A DNA stretch of 64,000 bases. Source: RFPW01 sp040401595. GTDB lineage: Bacteria > Pseudomonadota > Gammaproteobacteria > Burkholderiales > Burkholderiaceae_E. Where the stretch lies: contig JBBAOE010000019.1 of NCBI GenBank assembly GCA_040401595.1, forward strand, positions 1-64,000, read 5' to 3'. The translations under genes were made by a program, and so were the position numbers. Shown here in pieces: positions 45,527 through 54,483 of this stretch (position 1 is the first letter of the stretch; each line of letters begins with the position of its first letter). Under the pieces are notes generated by a model that worked only from the letters and a program-made list of their open reading frames with translations, searched no databases and had not been told where the DNA came from.

Positions 45527-46729
45527 TCAGGAGGGCGCTTTGATCTCAAAGACCTGGCGCAGGTAATTGAGATAAGCGGGATCGTCGCACATGGTCTTCT
45601 CGGGTGCATCGGAGAGCTTAGCGACCGGCTGCCCGTTACAGCGCACCATCTTCAGCACGATCTGCAGGGGCTGGTAACCGAGATCGTTCGTGAGATTGGT
45701 TCCAATCCCGAATGACATCCGGGCGCGATGACCAAATCGGCGATACAGCTGGATCGCCAGCGGTACGTTCAGACTGTCTGAAAAAATTAAAGTCTTGGTC
45801 TTCGGATCGATCCGGTTTTTTTCATAATGCTGTAGCAGTCGTTCGCCCCAATCGAACGGGTCTCCGCTGTCGTGGCGGGCACCATCGAATAGCTTGCAGA
45901 AATAGAGATCAAAGTCTCGTAAAAACGCATCGATGCCATAGACATCAGAGAGTGCGATACCCAGGTCGCCACGGTACTCCCGAGCCCAGGTTTCAAAGCC
46001 GAAGATCTGGGAGTCGCGCAGGCGTGGCCCAAGCGCCTGACAGGCCTGAAGATATTCGTGCGCCATGGTACCCAGCGGTAGCAACCCGTGCTTCATGGCG
46101 TAGAACACATTGCTCGTCCCTGCAAAATGTTCGCCCAGCTTGGTGTGCAAGGTGAGCAACACCTCATCCTGCCAAAGCCGAGAAAATCGCCGACGAGTTC
46201 CGTAGTCGGCCACCCGCATGCCGGCAAGCTCTGCGTCCTGGGTGATTAAGCTGATTTTGGCCTCGAGTCGCTCGCGCCCCTCCTCATAGTCCGGTAATCG
46301 TTGCGTATGCTGGAACCAGAGTTCGTTGACGATCGCTAGCACCGGGATTTCAAAGAGGATCGTGTGCAGCCAGGGGCCGCGAACGACAATATCGATCTCG
46401 CCCTCGGCCGCCCCATAGGTTCGGTCACCGGCCGCGGACGGTTCCAGGGTGATGTACTTGGTGTTGAGCTGGAAGAGCGCCAAAAAGTCGACGAAATCGC
46501 TTTTGATGAAGCGCAGGCTGCGCAGGTACTCAAGCTCACGCGGACGAAACCGAAGCGTACAAAGCTGGGTGATCTCGTCGCGGATCGAATCAATGATCTC
46601 GGTCAACGCAATATTCGGCGTTCGGCATTTGAATCGGTACTCGACCTGTGCGCCCGGAAAGTGATGCAGCACAACCTGCATCATCGTGAACTTGTAGAGG
46701 TCCGTGTCGAGCAGAGAAGTGATGATCAT
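45527..46729 (-). CDS. pncB: Nicotinate phosphoribosyltransferase
   Basis: Converts nicotinate and PRPP to nicotinate mononucleotide in NAD salvage. I start it at MIITSLLDTDLYKFTMMQVVLHH (46729), 400 residues; this ATG overlaps the upstream DUF1045 stop as ATGA. Other marks are YRFKCRT, ELWFQHTQRLPDYEEGRERL, FRDFD/HDSGDPFDWGERLL near residue 270, and LIFSDSLNVPLAIQLYRRFGHRARMSFGIGTNLTNDLG. Coupling to a phosphonate-operon gene is unusual. Confidence 0.95.
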   Translation of the reverse strand: MIITSLLDTDLYKFTMMQVVLHHFPGAQVEYRFKCRTPNIALTEIIDSIRDEITQLCTLRFRPRELEYLRSLRFIKSDFVDFLALFQLNTKYITLEPSAAGDRTYGAAEGEIDIVVRGPWLHTILFEIPVLAIVNELWFQHTQRLPDYEEGRERLEAKISLITQDAELAGMRVADYGTRRRFSRLWQDEVLLTLHTKLGEHFAGTSNVFYAMKHGLLPLGTMAHEYLQACQALGPRLRDSQIFGFETWAREYRGDLGIALSDVYGIDAFLRDFDLYFCKLFDGARHDSGDPFDWGERLLQHYEKNRIDPKTKTLIFSDSLNVPLAIQLYRRFGHRARMSFGIGTNLTNDLGYQPLQIVLKMVRCNGQPVAKLSDAPEKTMCDDPAYLNYLRQVFEIKAPS

Positions 46730-47418
46730 GCGACGGATTCCTTGGAGCAAGGTGGCTCTTCGGCCTCGGGAGTGAATGCCCCCAGGCGAAAGGACGCCAC
46801 GATCACGAAGTTGGCACCGGGTGCCGGTTCTTCGGCGAGTACCACCCGATCGATCGGCGTCGCCTCGGACAGTACGCCATTAAAGTACTGCTCGGCCAGC
46901 GCAAAGAGTCGTGGCCGAATCGCGGTTGGTAATGGCTCGGTGAGCGTGCAGTGAAATCGGAATGCCTCAAACACGTAAGGGTAGCCCCAACGCGCCAGCA
47001 ACTCGCGCTCGCGCACCGACAGTGGCGCGGCCAGACGGCGCTGCTGTTCGGCAGCCGACAGTTCGGCCCGGAATGGATCCAGTTGCTCCACAGCCGACGC
47101 CGCCAACCCGGACAAGGCCTCGATATCGGTCCCGGTGACCGGGCGTAGGGCCAGAAAATCCCCCAGCCACTGCACGCTCAGCCGCACCGAAAACGGGAGC
47201 TGACGCCGCGACCAGACCGCCACAGCAGCCTTCAGATCGCGTAAGGCATAGCCCGGTGCGAGTCGAAACGGCGCTTTCAGCGTCGCATGAAACCCGTAGC
47301 GGCGCGGCGCTGTGGTCCAGGGCGCCGCCGGCTCAAACGTGTCGCTCAGCCACTGTTGCCCCAGCTGGCCCAGTGCGGCCTGGGGCGCAAAGTACAGAGC
47401 CCAGCGTGGTTCGGTCAT
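46726..47418 (-). CDS. DUF1045 phosphonate-operon protein (2H phosphoesterase-like)
   Basis: A 230-residue protein of the family seen in C-P lyase operons. The start is at MTEPRWALYFAPQAALGQLGQQWL (47418). Two short HxT-type motifs are visible: YGFHATLKAPFRLAPGY near residue 42 and FRFHCTLTEPLP near residue 150, the pair expected of a 2H phosphoesterase fold. Its exact reaction is not established; homologues accompany phnM and are thought to process cyclic ribose phosphate intermediates. It is divergent from phnM and overlaps pncB. Confidence 0.82.
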   Translation of the reverse strand: MTEPRWALYFAPQAALGQLGQQWLSDTFEPAAPWTTAPRRYGFHATLKAPFRLAPGYALRDLKAAVAVWSRRQLPFSVRLSVQWLGDFLALRPVTGTDIEALSGLAASAVEQLDPFRAELSAAEQQRRLAAPLSVRERELLARWGYPYVFEAFRFHCTLTEPLPTAIRPRLFALAEQYFNGVLSEATPIDRVVLAEEPAPGANFVIVASFRLGAFTPEAEEPPCSKESVA

Positions 47419-47618
47419 CGGATGGTCACCAGCAAAGGGAATTTTAAGGGGAATAGAAAATTGGTTGGAACATCCGATCGACTGCAGATCGACAGCATTA
47501 GCGGCGCGTTTCCATGCACTGAAGCATCGCTGATGCTGAACATAACCCGATTTTGAGTCCAGACCTCTTCCGAGAATCGATCCACCGCTACCCAACTTGC
47601 AAATGGCCTGCCCTTGGA

Positions 47619-47735
47619 ACGCTGGACCAGTTGATTGGACGGATTCGCAAGGCACAAGTGGCTGGCGCGGCGGTGATCGGGAGCTTTCATGACACCATGA
47701 TTCGAGAAGCGGTCGCGGACCATGTTTTTGAGGTC
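47619..47735 (+). pseudogene. phnL: Remnant of the phnL C-terminus
   Basis: This stretch translates, in the phnM frame, to LIGRIRKAQVAGAAVIGSFHDTMIREAVADHVFEV in overlapping pieces such as GAAVIGSFHDTMIREAVADH. From memory, PhnL proteins end in a similar segment (GAAIVGIFHDEAVREAVADR), where His is the ABC-type H-loop residue. No Walker A, signature or intact Walker B precedes it, and no stop separates it from phnM. The rest of the 362-bp DUF1045-phnM gap shows nothing else I can name. Confidence 0.6.
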
Positions 47736-47780
47736 CCTCCCCCTCACCAACCCTGCCGTCAAGAATCACCTCCATTTTTC

Positions 47781-48953
47781 ATGACAAACACATTTACGCT
47801 TCGAAACGCCAGGATCGTACTCTCCAGTGAAATCATTCAAGGGTCTATCCATATCCGCGGGGGCTGCATCGCAGACATCGCGACAGGCAACTCAAATCTG
47901 GGCGAGGATCTCGACGGCGACTTGCTCATCCCCGGTCTGGTCGAGATTCATACCGACAATCTGGAGCGTCACCTCATGCCGCGGCCCAAAGTGCGCTGGC
48001 CGGCCATGGCGGCCCTGCTCGGACATGATTCCGAGATTGCAGCGGCGGGCATCACCACCGTGTTCGATGCCCTCGGTATCGGCGATGGCGACGCCGATGG
48101 CCTGCGCGGCGGGGGCATGGAAGAAGTACTCGCTGCGCTCGCACATGGGCACCAGAATCAGGTGTTACGCGCAGATCACCATTTGCACATCCGATGCGAG
48201 TTGCCCGCGCCCAACACCCTAAAGTTGTTTGAACCCTTTGCAGCACTGAGCAAGACGCCACACCTGGACCGAAGCGGTCGAACAGCCCGGGTTGGCCTGC
48301 TATCGCTGATGGACCACACGCCTGGCCAACGCCAGTGGTCTGAAATCGCGCATGCACGAACCTATTTCACCGGCAAGAAAGGCTGGAGTCTGGACAAGTT
48401 TGATCGTCATGTTGCAGAAGCCCCTGAGGCCCAGCGGCGCTACGCCCGCCCCCACCGCACCCACTTCATTACCTGGGCTCGGGAGCATGGGGTCCCGGTC
48501 GCGAGCCACGATGACACGACCGCAGAGCATGTTGCCGAGGCGGCTGCCGATGGCATCACCATTTCGGAATTTCCAACGACCGTCGTAGCCGCCGCAGCGG
48601 CGCGATCGGCAGGCCTGCGGATTGTGATGGGCGGACCTAATGTGGTGCGTGGCGGATCTCACTCGGGCAATGTCGCGGCTGCGGATTTGGCACGTTCCGG
48701 CCTGCTCGACGCGCTCTCGTCGGACTATGTCCCGGGAAGCCTGCTGCTCGGCGCCTTGCGACTGGTCGACGAGGCAGGCTGGAGCCTGCCCGAAGCCATC
48801 GCTACCGTCAGTCTGCAACCCGCCCGGGCACTGGGGTTCGAGGATCGTGGTGCGATCCAGCCAGGGCTTCGCGCCGATCTCGTGCGGGTGCGCCTGCTTG
48901 GCCAACAGCCCGCCGTTCGGTCTGTATGGCGTGAGGGGCAGCGGGTCAGCTAA
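47781..48953 (+). CDS. phnM: Alpha-D-ribose 1-methylphosphonate 5-triphosphate diphosphatase PhnM
   Basis: Amidohydrolase-fold enzyme of the C-P lyase pathway that removes pyrophosphate from the ribose triphosphate phosphonate intermediate. I start it at MTNTFTLRNARIVLSS (47781), 390 residues; the frame continues upstream through a phnL remnant and no good ribosome-binding site is seen. Conserved blocks are PGLVEIHTDNLERHLMPRPKVRW near residue 51, HDSEIAAAGITTVFDALGIGD, LMDHTPGQRQW, ASHDDTT, FPTT and GGPNVVRGGSHSGNVAA. No other phn gene (phnG-K) is in the window. Confidence 0.92.
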   Translation: MTNTFTLRNARIVLSSEIIQGSIHIRGGCIADIATGNSNLGEDLDGDLLIPGLVEIHTDNLERHLMPRPKVRWPAMAALLGHDSEIAAAGITTVFDALGIGDGDADGLRGGGMEEVLAALAHGHQNQVLRADHHLHIRCELPAPNTLKLFEPFAALSKTPHLDRSGRTARVGLLSLMDHTPGQRQWSEIAHARTYFTGKKGWSLDKFDRHVAEAPEAQRRYARPHRTHFITWAREHGVPVASHDDTTAEHVAEAAADGITISEFPTTVVAAAAARSAGLRIVMGGPNVVRGGSHSGNVAAADLARSGLLDALSSDYVPGSLLLGALRLVDEAGWSLPEAIATVSLQPARALGFEDRGAIQPGLRADLVRVRLLGQQPAVRSVWREGQRVS

Positions 48954-48992
48954 CCCCCCTCCCCCAGGGCTGAACGAGCGGGCCGGGCGAGC

Positions 48993-50210
48993 TTAAGAGC
49001 CGGAGGTCACGGGCACCGAGGTGTGCTGAAGATAGTCCATCGCGGCCCGCACGCCCCCCCGCTCATGCGGCACGCCAGCCAGGCCCAGTGCCATTTCAAC
49101 CCCGGCCAGCGTACCGATCAGGCTCAGATCGTTCAGGTCCCCGAGATGCCCGATCCGAAAAACGCGTCCAGCCACTTTCGACAGGCCCATGCCGAGCGAA
49201 ATATCGAAATGATCAAGCGCCACCTGCCGCAGATAGTCAGCATCATGGGATTTTCCGCTCGCATCCGAGGGCATGAGGACCGCAGTCAGAATCGGGCTGT
49301 AAAGCCTGGGATCCTGACAAAGGATCTCCAGACCCCAACTGTTGACCGCAGCGCGGGTGGCGCTGGCATGCCGTTCGTGGCGGGCGAAAACCTTCGCCAA
49401 GCCCTCGGTTTCCAACATCTCAATGACTTCGGCAAGACCAAAGAACAAATTGGTCGACGGCGTCGAAGGCCAGTACCCGCGCACATTGGCTGCGAGAATC
49501 TCATCCCAGGCCCAGTAGGCGCGTGGCAGCCGGGCAGACTTTGAGGCTTCGATCGCCTTCGGACTCAGTGCATGAAACGACAGGCCTGAGGGCATCATCA
49601 AGCCCTTCTGCGAGCCCGCAAGACTGACATCAACGCCCCAGGCATCGTGCTCATAGGGCGCAGCGCCCAGACCGGAAATCGTATCCACCATGAACAGCGC
49701 GGGATGCCCCACCGAATCAATCGCGCGCCGGATTTCCCCGATCTCGCTGAGAACGCCCGTTGAGGTTTCGTTGTGAACGCAGGCCACCACCCGAATTTCA
49801 TGGGCAGTGTCGGCCGCGAGCCGGTCCGCGATCTGGGCAGGGTCGACACCGTGACGCCAGTCGCCGGGAATGAACTCAGGCACCAAGCCCAGACGTTCGG
49901 CAATTTTTTTCCATAGCGCCGCGAAGTGCCCGGTCTCCACCATCAGCACCCGATCCCCTGGCGAACAGGTATTGACCAGAGCCGCCTCCCAGGCACCAGT
50001 GCCGGACGAGGGATAAATAATGACCGGATGACGGGTTTGAAAGATCCGCTGCATGCCGGCCAGCACCGTGAGACCGAGCCGGGCGAACTCGGGCCCGCGA
50101 TGATCGATCACTTGACGATCGATCGCGCGCAGGACGCGCTCGGGGATCGGAGAGGGACCTGGAATTTGAAGAAAATGCCGCCCAGCGGGGTGACGGTTCA
50201 GGTTCAACAT
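48993..50210 (-). CDS. Serine/alanine--glyoxylate aminotransferase
   Basis: Class V PLP aminotransferase of 405 residues, started at MLNLNRHPAGRHFLQIPGPSPIPERVL. Marks are HRGPEFARLGL near residue 37, YPSSGTGAWEAALVN near residue 65, HNETSTGVLSEI near residue 140, DTISGLGAAPYEHDAWGVDVSLAGSQKGL with the Schiff-base Lys near residue 197, and FRIGHLGDLNDLSL. It converts glyoxylate to glycine using serine or alanine; which donor is not decidable. It is divergent from the FAD/Fe-S dehydrogenase. Confidence 0.9.
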   Translation of the reverse strand: MLNLNRHPAGRHFLQIPGPSPIPERVLRAIDRQVIDHRGPEFARLGLTVLAGMQRIFQTRHPVIIYPSSGTGAWEAALVNTCSPGDRVLMVETGHFAALWKKIAERLGLVPEFIPGDWRHGVDPAQIADRLAADTAHEIRVVACVHNETSTGVLSEIGEIRRAIDSVGHPALFMVDTISGLGAAPYEHDAWGVDVSLAGSQKGLMMPSGLSFHALSPKAIEASKSARLPRAYWAWDEILAANVRGYWPSTPSTNLFFGLAEVIEMLETEGLAKVFARHERHASATRAAVNSWGLEILCQDPRLYSPILTAVLMPSDASGKSHDADYLRQVALDHFDISLGMGLSKVAGRVFRIGHLGDLNDLSLIGTLAGVEMALGLAGVPHERGGVRAAMDYLQHTSVPVTSGS

Positions 50211-50351
50211 CACATGGCTCCGAAATTTAGTATCAACATCGATGGCCCCGCCGCACGGAAAGGTATGAAAAGGGCACAATAGTTTCGCAGCGTAAACCAA
50301 AGAAGACCGCTTCGCCCCCGGCAGCTTCCACCCCCTCGTGACCAGACGCTT

Positions 50352-53300
50352 GTGAACGCTCCTCCTCCCCGCCGAATCTTCCTCTCCTCGGTGATCGACC
50401 GATCGCTCGCACGCAGCGACCTGGCTACCCATCTCAAGCGCGAAATTGCCGGCGAGGTCCACTTCGATGCCTTCAGTCGTGGGCGCTACGCGACGGACGC
50501 CTCGATCTATCAAATCACACCGATCGGGGTTGTGGTCCCGCAAACCGAAGAAGACCTGGCCACCGTGGTCGATATCGCGCGCGCCCACCAGGTTCCCATC
50601 CTCAGTCGAGGTGCAGGAACGTCGCAATGCGGCCAAACTGTTGGCGCCGCCCTCGTAGTCGATTGCAGTAAGTTTCTGCGCGACATCATCAGAATTGACC
50701 CTGACGCAGCGCGCGTCGAAGTGCAACCAGGCATCACCCTCGATGCCCTCAACGCCCGCCTGCGCCCCCACGGGCTCTGGTATCCGGTTGATATTTCGAC
50801 GAGCGCTCAAGCCACGATTGGCGGCATGGCGGGGAACAATTCCTGCGGCAGTCGCTCACTGGCCTACGGCAACATGGTTCATCACGTTCTCGGAATTGAT
50901 GCCATTCTAGCCGATGGAACGCAACAATTTTTTGGTGAATTCGAGCGTGGCGATGGTCGCGCCGGCGAGATGCAGATCGGTAGTCAGCGGGTACGCGAAC
51001 TCATCACGCGCCTCTACGAAATTGGAAATGGCGCACAGGACGCGATGCAGATGATGTGGCCACGGGTTCTGCGTCGCGTGGGCGGCTACAACCTGGACAT
51101 TTTTGCGAACCGGCAAGCCATCTCGGAACGCCCCTACTGGGCTCACATTGGCAGTCCGGGTTCACTGAACTTCGGCCAGTTGCTGATTGGCAGCGAAGGC
51201 ACGCTGGCCGTATCCCGTCGCTTGCACCTGCATCTGTCCGCCCTTCCCAAAGCCCGTGTGCTCGGGGTCGTGAACTTCCCCAGCTTTCAGAAGGCCATGC
51301 AATGCACGGCCGAGATCGTTCGCCTCGGACCGACCGCCGTCGAACTGGTGGATCGGACGATGATCGACCTCGCGCTGGCCAATCCCGCGTTTCGCCCCGT
51401 CATCGAACACGCTCTGCTCGGCCCCGAAACCCAAGCGATCCTGCTCGTGGAATTCGCGGGCGAATCCCGTGATTTCCAGCTCGCCGCGCTGGCACGACTG
51501 GTCGCCTGCATGAGCGATCTGGGCCTGCCGGGATCGGTCATCGAGATGCCTGACGAAACCGCCCAGAAAGTCCTCTGGGATGTCCGCAAGGCGGGTCTGA
51601 ACATCATGATGTCGATGAAGGGGGATGGGAAACCCATCTCATTCATCGAGGATTGTGCGGTACCCCTGGCGCATCTGGCCGACTACACGGCAGCCCTCAC
51701 CGAGTGTTTTGAGCGTCACGGAACACAAGGCACCTGGTACGCCCATGCCTCGGTCGGTACCCTGCATGTGCGCCCGATTCTCGATCTTCGTCGCGGCGAC
51801 AGCACCAAGATGCGGGCGATCGCCGAAGAAGCTGCGGCGCTGGTGCGCCGATTCAAGGGCGCATTCAGTGGCGAACATGGCGACGGGCTGGTCCGCAGTG
51901 AATGGGTCGGCTGGCAATTCGGTCCCGAGCTCACCCGCGCCTTCGAGCAGGTCAAGGACACGTTCGACCCAACTGCCCTGCTCAATCCGGGCAAGATCGT
52001 GCGCGCGACCCGCATGGATGACGAAACGCTGTTTCGATATCCGCCGCCCGAACGATCAAGCCCGGACACCGCATTCGGCGCCGATGACAGCGCCGATGAC
52101 GGCGCCCACCCCAGCGCAGCGCCGCCACCAATGCAGTTCAGTCCCGGCCTCGACTGGTCGGTCTGGAATGTGCGTAACGATGCCTCGATCCCGCGGGACC
52201 AACTCGCGGCGGCCGCAGCGCGCACGGGCGGCAGTGTCGACGGGACCGTCCTGCTCAGCCCTTCGGGCACGGGGGGCGATCCGACGCAGGGATTCGCCAA
52301 AGCAGTCGAGATGTGCAACAACAACGGGCATTGCCGAAAGTTCGACACGGGCACCATGTGTCCGAGCTTTCGTGTCACGCGCGATGAACAGCATCTGACG
52401 CGAGGCCGCGCCAATACGCTGCGTCAGGCACTCGCGGGGCAGTTGGGCGCCGATGCGATGACGTCGGATGCCATGGCCCAGACCATGGGCCTCTGCGTCT
52501 CCTGCAAGGGCTGTCGTCGCGAATGCCCGACCGGCGTCGATATGGCGAAGATGAAGATCGAGTTTCGCCAGCAATGGATTCTCCGACATGGACTCAGCGT
52601 GCGCGACCGCCTGTTCGCGTACTTGCCGCATTACGCGGGCTGGGTCGGTCGGATCGCGCCGCTGGCCTCGGCACTGATCCGGCTGCGTAACCGCATTCCG
52701 CAACTCGCCCGCCTGACCGAAGCCTGGCTTGGCCTGAGCGCCCGTGCCAGCCTCCCGGCCTGGTCGTCGCGCGCATTCAGCGCCAACGTGCCACCGTCGA
52801 ACTGCCTGACCGAGGGTCTGCGCGCCAACCCGCGAGGGCAGCCCACGCATACCCAGGTCGTTCTCTGGGCCGATACCTTCAACGAACACTTTGATCCCGA
52901 CATTCTGGTCGATGCGCAAACGGTCTTGCGCGCGGCCGGATGCACCGTCCTGGTCTCGAAACCGGCCCATGAGCGACGACCCCTGTGCTGCGGGCGCACC
53001 TTCCTGGCGGCTGGACTGGTCGACCAGGCGCGTGCCGAGGCCGCTCGAACGCTGCGCGCGCTGGCGCCCGCGCTCGAGGCAGGTGCCTGCGTTGTGGGCC
53101 TGGAGCCCTCCTGCCTGCTGACCCTGCGCGACGAGTTTCTGGTGCACCGCTGGGAGCAGGAGCCGGACGGCCCCCGACTGCGCGAACTTGCGCAACGACT
53201 GGCCGGGTCAGCGCTCCTGTTCGAACAATGGCTGATCGCCCACAGCAGCGCGCACCAACTGGGTCTCAAAGCGCTTCCCCAAACACGGGCGCTGGTTCAC

Positions 53301-53618
53301 GGGCACTGCCACCAGAAAGCGTTTGGGGCCTTCGAATCGGTCCTGGAAGTGCTGCGCTGGATTCCACAATTGCAGGTCGACACCATCACGAGTTCATGCT
53401 GCGGTATGGCGGGCGCGTTTGGCTACGAGGCCGAACATGCGGAGATTTCACAGGCGATGGCTGAACTCAATTTACTGCCGGCCGTTCGCCAGGCAGAGTC
53501 GGACACCCTGATCGTTGCCGACGGCACCAGTTGCCGGCATCAGATTGCCAATGGAGCGCGACGGCGCTCGCTGCACGTCGCTCAGATCATGGCGCGTGCG
53601 CTGTCGATCCGGTCATGA
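50352..53618 (+). CDS. FAD/Fe-S D-2-hydroxyacid dehydrogenase (YdiJ-like)
   Basis: A 1088-residue fusion. Residues about 45-280 form the FAD-binding PCMH domain (PILSRGAGTSQCGQTVG, GGMAGNNSCGSRSLAYGNM), followed by the FAD-oxidase C-terminal domain (FKGAFSGEHGDGLVRSEW). Next come ferredoxin motifs (CNNNGHCRKFDTGTMCPSF; CVSCKGCRRECPTGVDMAK). The C-terminal 300 residues hold CCG domains (RPLCCGRTF; SSCCGMAGAFGYE). It starts with GTG. E. coli YdiJ, of similar length and layout, acts on D-2-hydroxyglutarate; glycolate or D-lactate are other options. Confidence 0.87.
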   Translation: MNAPPPRRIFLSSVIDRSLARSDLATHLKREIAGEVHFDAFSRGRYATDASIYQITPIGVVVPQTEEDLATVVDIARAHQVPILSRGAGTSQCGQTVGAALVVDCSKFLRDIIRIDPDAARVEVQPGITLDALNARLRPHGLWYPVDISTSAQATIGGMAGNNSCGSRSLAYGNMVHHVLGIDAILADGTQQFFGEFERGDGRAGEMQIGSQRVRELITRLYEIGNGAQDAMQMMWPRVLRRVGGYNLDIFANRQAISERPYWAHIGSPGSLNFGQLLIGSEGTLAVSRRLHLHLSALPKARVLGVVNFPSFQKAMQCTAEIVRLGPTAVELVDRTMIDLALANPAFRPVIEHALLGPETQAILLVEFAGESRDFQLAALARLVACMSDLGLPGSVIEMPDETAQKVLWDVRKAGLNIMMSMKGDGKPISFIEDCAVPLAHLADYTAALTECFERHGTQGTWYAHASVGTLHVRPILDLRRGDSTKMRAIAEEAAALVRRFKGAFSGEHGDGLVRSEWVGWQFGPELTRAFEQVKDTFDPTALLNPGKIVRATRMDDETLFRYPPPERSSPDTAFGADDSADDGAHPSAAPPPMQFSPGLDWSVWNVRNDASIPRDQLAAAAARTGGSVDGTVLLSPSGTGGDPTQGFAKAVEMCNNNGHCRKFDTGTMCPSFRVTRDEQHLTRGRANTLRQALAGQLGADAMTSDAMAQTMGLCVSCKGCRRECPTGVDMAKMKIEFRQQWILRHGLSVRDRLFAYLPHYAGWVGRIAPLASALIRLRNRIPQLARLTEAWLGLSARASLPAWSSRAFSANVPPSNCLTEGLRANPRGQPTHTQVVLWADTFNEHFDPDILVDAQTVLRAAGCTVLVSKPAHERRPLCCGRTFLAAGLVDQARAEAARTLRALAPALEAGACVVGLEPSCLLTLRDEFLVHRWEQEPDGPRLRELAQRLAGSALLFEQWLIAHSSAHQLGLKALPQTRALVHGHCHQKAFGAFESVLEVLRWIPQLQVDTITSSCCGMAGAFGYEAEHAEISQAMAELNLLPAVRQAESDTLIVADGTSCRHQIANGARRRSLHVAQIMARALSIRS

Positions 53619-53882
53619 CCAACGCGACCATGGATGGGGTTTGCGGCGCAACCTCGGGCGAATTGAACGCCAGCCAAGCAGCAGTCCAATCAGCCCATTG
53701 GCAGCCAGGGTGACCGCAGCCACGACCAAGCTCCCGAGAAATACCACCATGACGCCCAGACCAAGACCACCCATCAGGATCACGAGAAGCGTCCAGACAA
53801 CCCAGCACTCGAGCGCGCGCTGCGCTCGCCATTGGGTAGAAGGCGCTTCCGGCGGGCGAACCATCCCGAGTTGCTGAAGCAT
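53613..53882 (-). CDS. Small hypothetical membrane protein
   Basis: An 89-residue frame from the ATG at 53882 (MLQQLGMVRPPEAPS), with two hydrophobic segments (WVVWTLLVILMGGLGLGVMV and VVAAVTLAANGLIGLLLGW) and a basic tail. An upstream ATG at 53975 would add 31 residues but lacks a ribosome-binding site. It overlaps the convergent dehydrogenase stop by 6 bp. I recognise no family; membrane topology and placement make it plausible. The rest of the stretch up to fdxA at 54143 shows nothing clear. Confidence 0.45.
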   Translation of the reverse strand: MLQQLGMVRPPEAPSTQWRAQRALECWVVWTLLVILMGGLGLGVMVVFLGSLVVAAVTLAANGLIGLLLGWRSIRPRLRRKPHPWSRWS

Positions 53883-54142
53883 CACTGAGCGATCCCCGAG
53901 GATCTCGAGAGGAGTGGGTGCCCTCGAACGATCTGAGATCCTAGCCGTATTCCGCCCGATCGTAGCGTTAACCATTTCTGGTCAGCGCCCAGGGATGAGA
54001 TAAGCGCCGGTTGACCAGCGCTTTCGTCACCGCCCGATTCACCGGTTAGAATCCGGGAACGCCCGCCGCGTGTGCCACGAGCAGACTCACCGGGCTTCGT
54101 TCTGCATCAATCGCTTCGCCTCCCGACGGACCCCATTTCGCC

Positions 54143-54466
54143 ATGACCCACGTCGTCACCGAATCCTGCATCCGCTGCAAATACACCGATTGCGTCGACG
54201 TCTGCCCCGTGGACTGTTTCCGCGAAGGCCCGAACATGCTCGTCATCGACCCGGACGAGTGCATCGACTGCGCGGTCTGCATTCCCGAATGCCCTGTCAA
54301 CGCCATCAAGGCCGAAGAGGACCTTGACCCGAACGAGCGCAAATTCATCGCACTCAATCTCGAGCTTGCCCGCGACTGGCCGTCCATTACGCGCACGAAG
54401 CCTTCGTTGCCGGACGCTGACGAATGGAAAGACGTGCCCGACAAGCTCGCCCAACTCGCTCGCTGA
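54143..54466 (+). CDS. fdxA: 7Fe ferredoxin FdxA
   Basis: Small electron carrier with one [3Fe-4S] and one [4Fe-4S] cluster, 107 residues. It starts MTHVVTESCIRCKYTDCVDVCPVDCF and continues CIDCAVCIPECPVNAI, with the Cys pattern of Azotobacter-type ferredoxin I. The C-terminal helix region (LARDWPSITRTKPSLPDADEW) is also typical. The next gene starts 17 bp after its stop and is a probable redox partner. Confidence 0.96.
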   Translation: MTHVVTESCIRCKYTDCVDVCPVDCFREGPNMLVIDPDECIDCAVCIPECPVNAIKAEEDLDPNERKFIALNLELARDWPSITRTKPSLPDADEWKDVPDKLAQLAR

Positions 54467-54483
54467 GCCAGACCCGCCCCGCC

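Noticed and set aside
48993..50210. Aminotransferase considered as 2-aminoethylphosphonate-pyruvate transaminase because of the phn neighbours
   Set aside because: Its motifs fit the serine/alanine-glyoxylate aminotransferase group, and no phosphonatase gene is adjacent. The related fold leaves a small doubt.
53882..54143. Upstream region of fdxA searched for promoter and extra genes
   Set aside because: No good -35/-10 pair and no conserved small frame could be identified.
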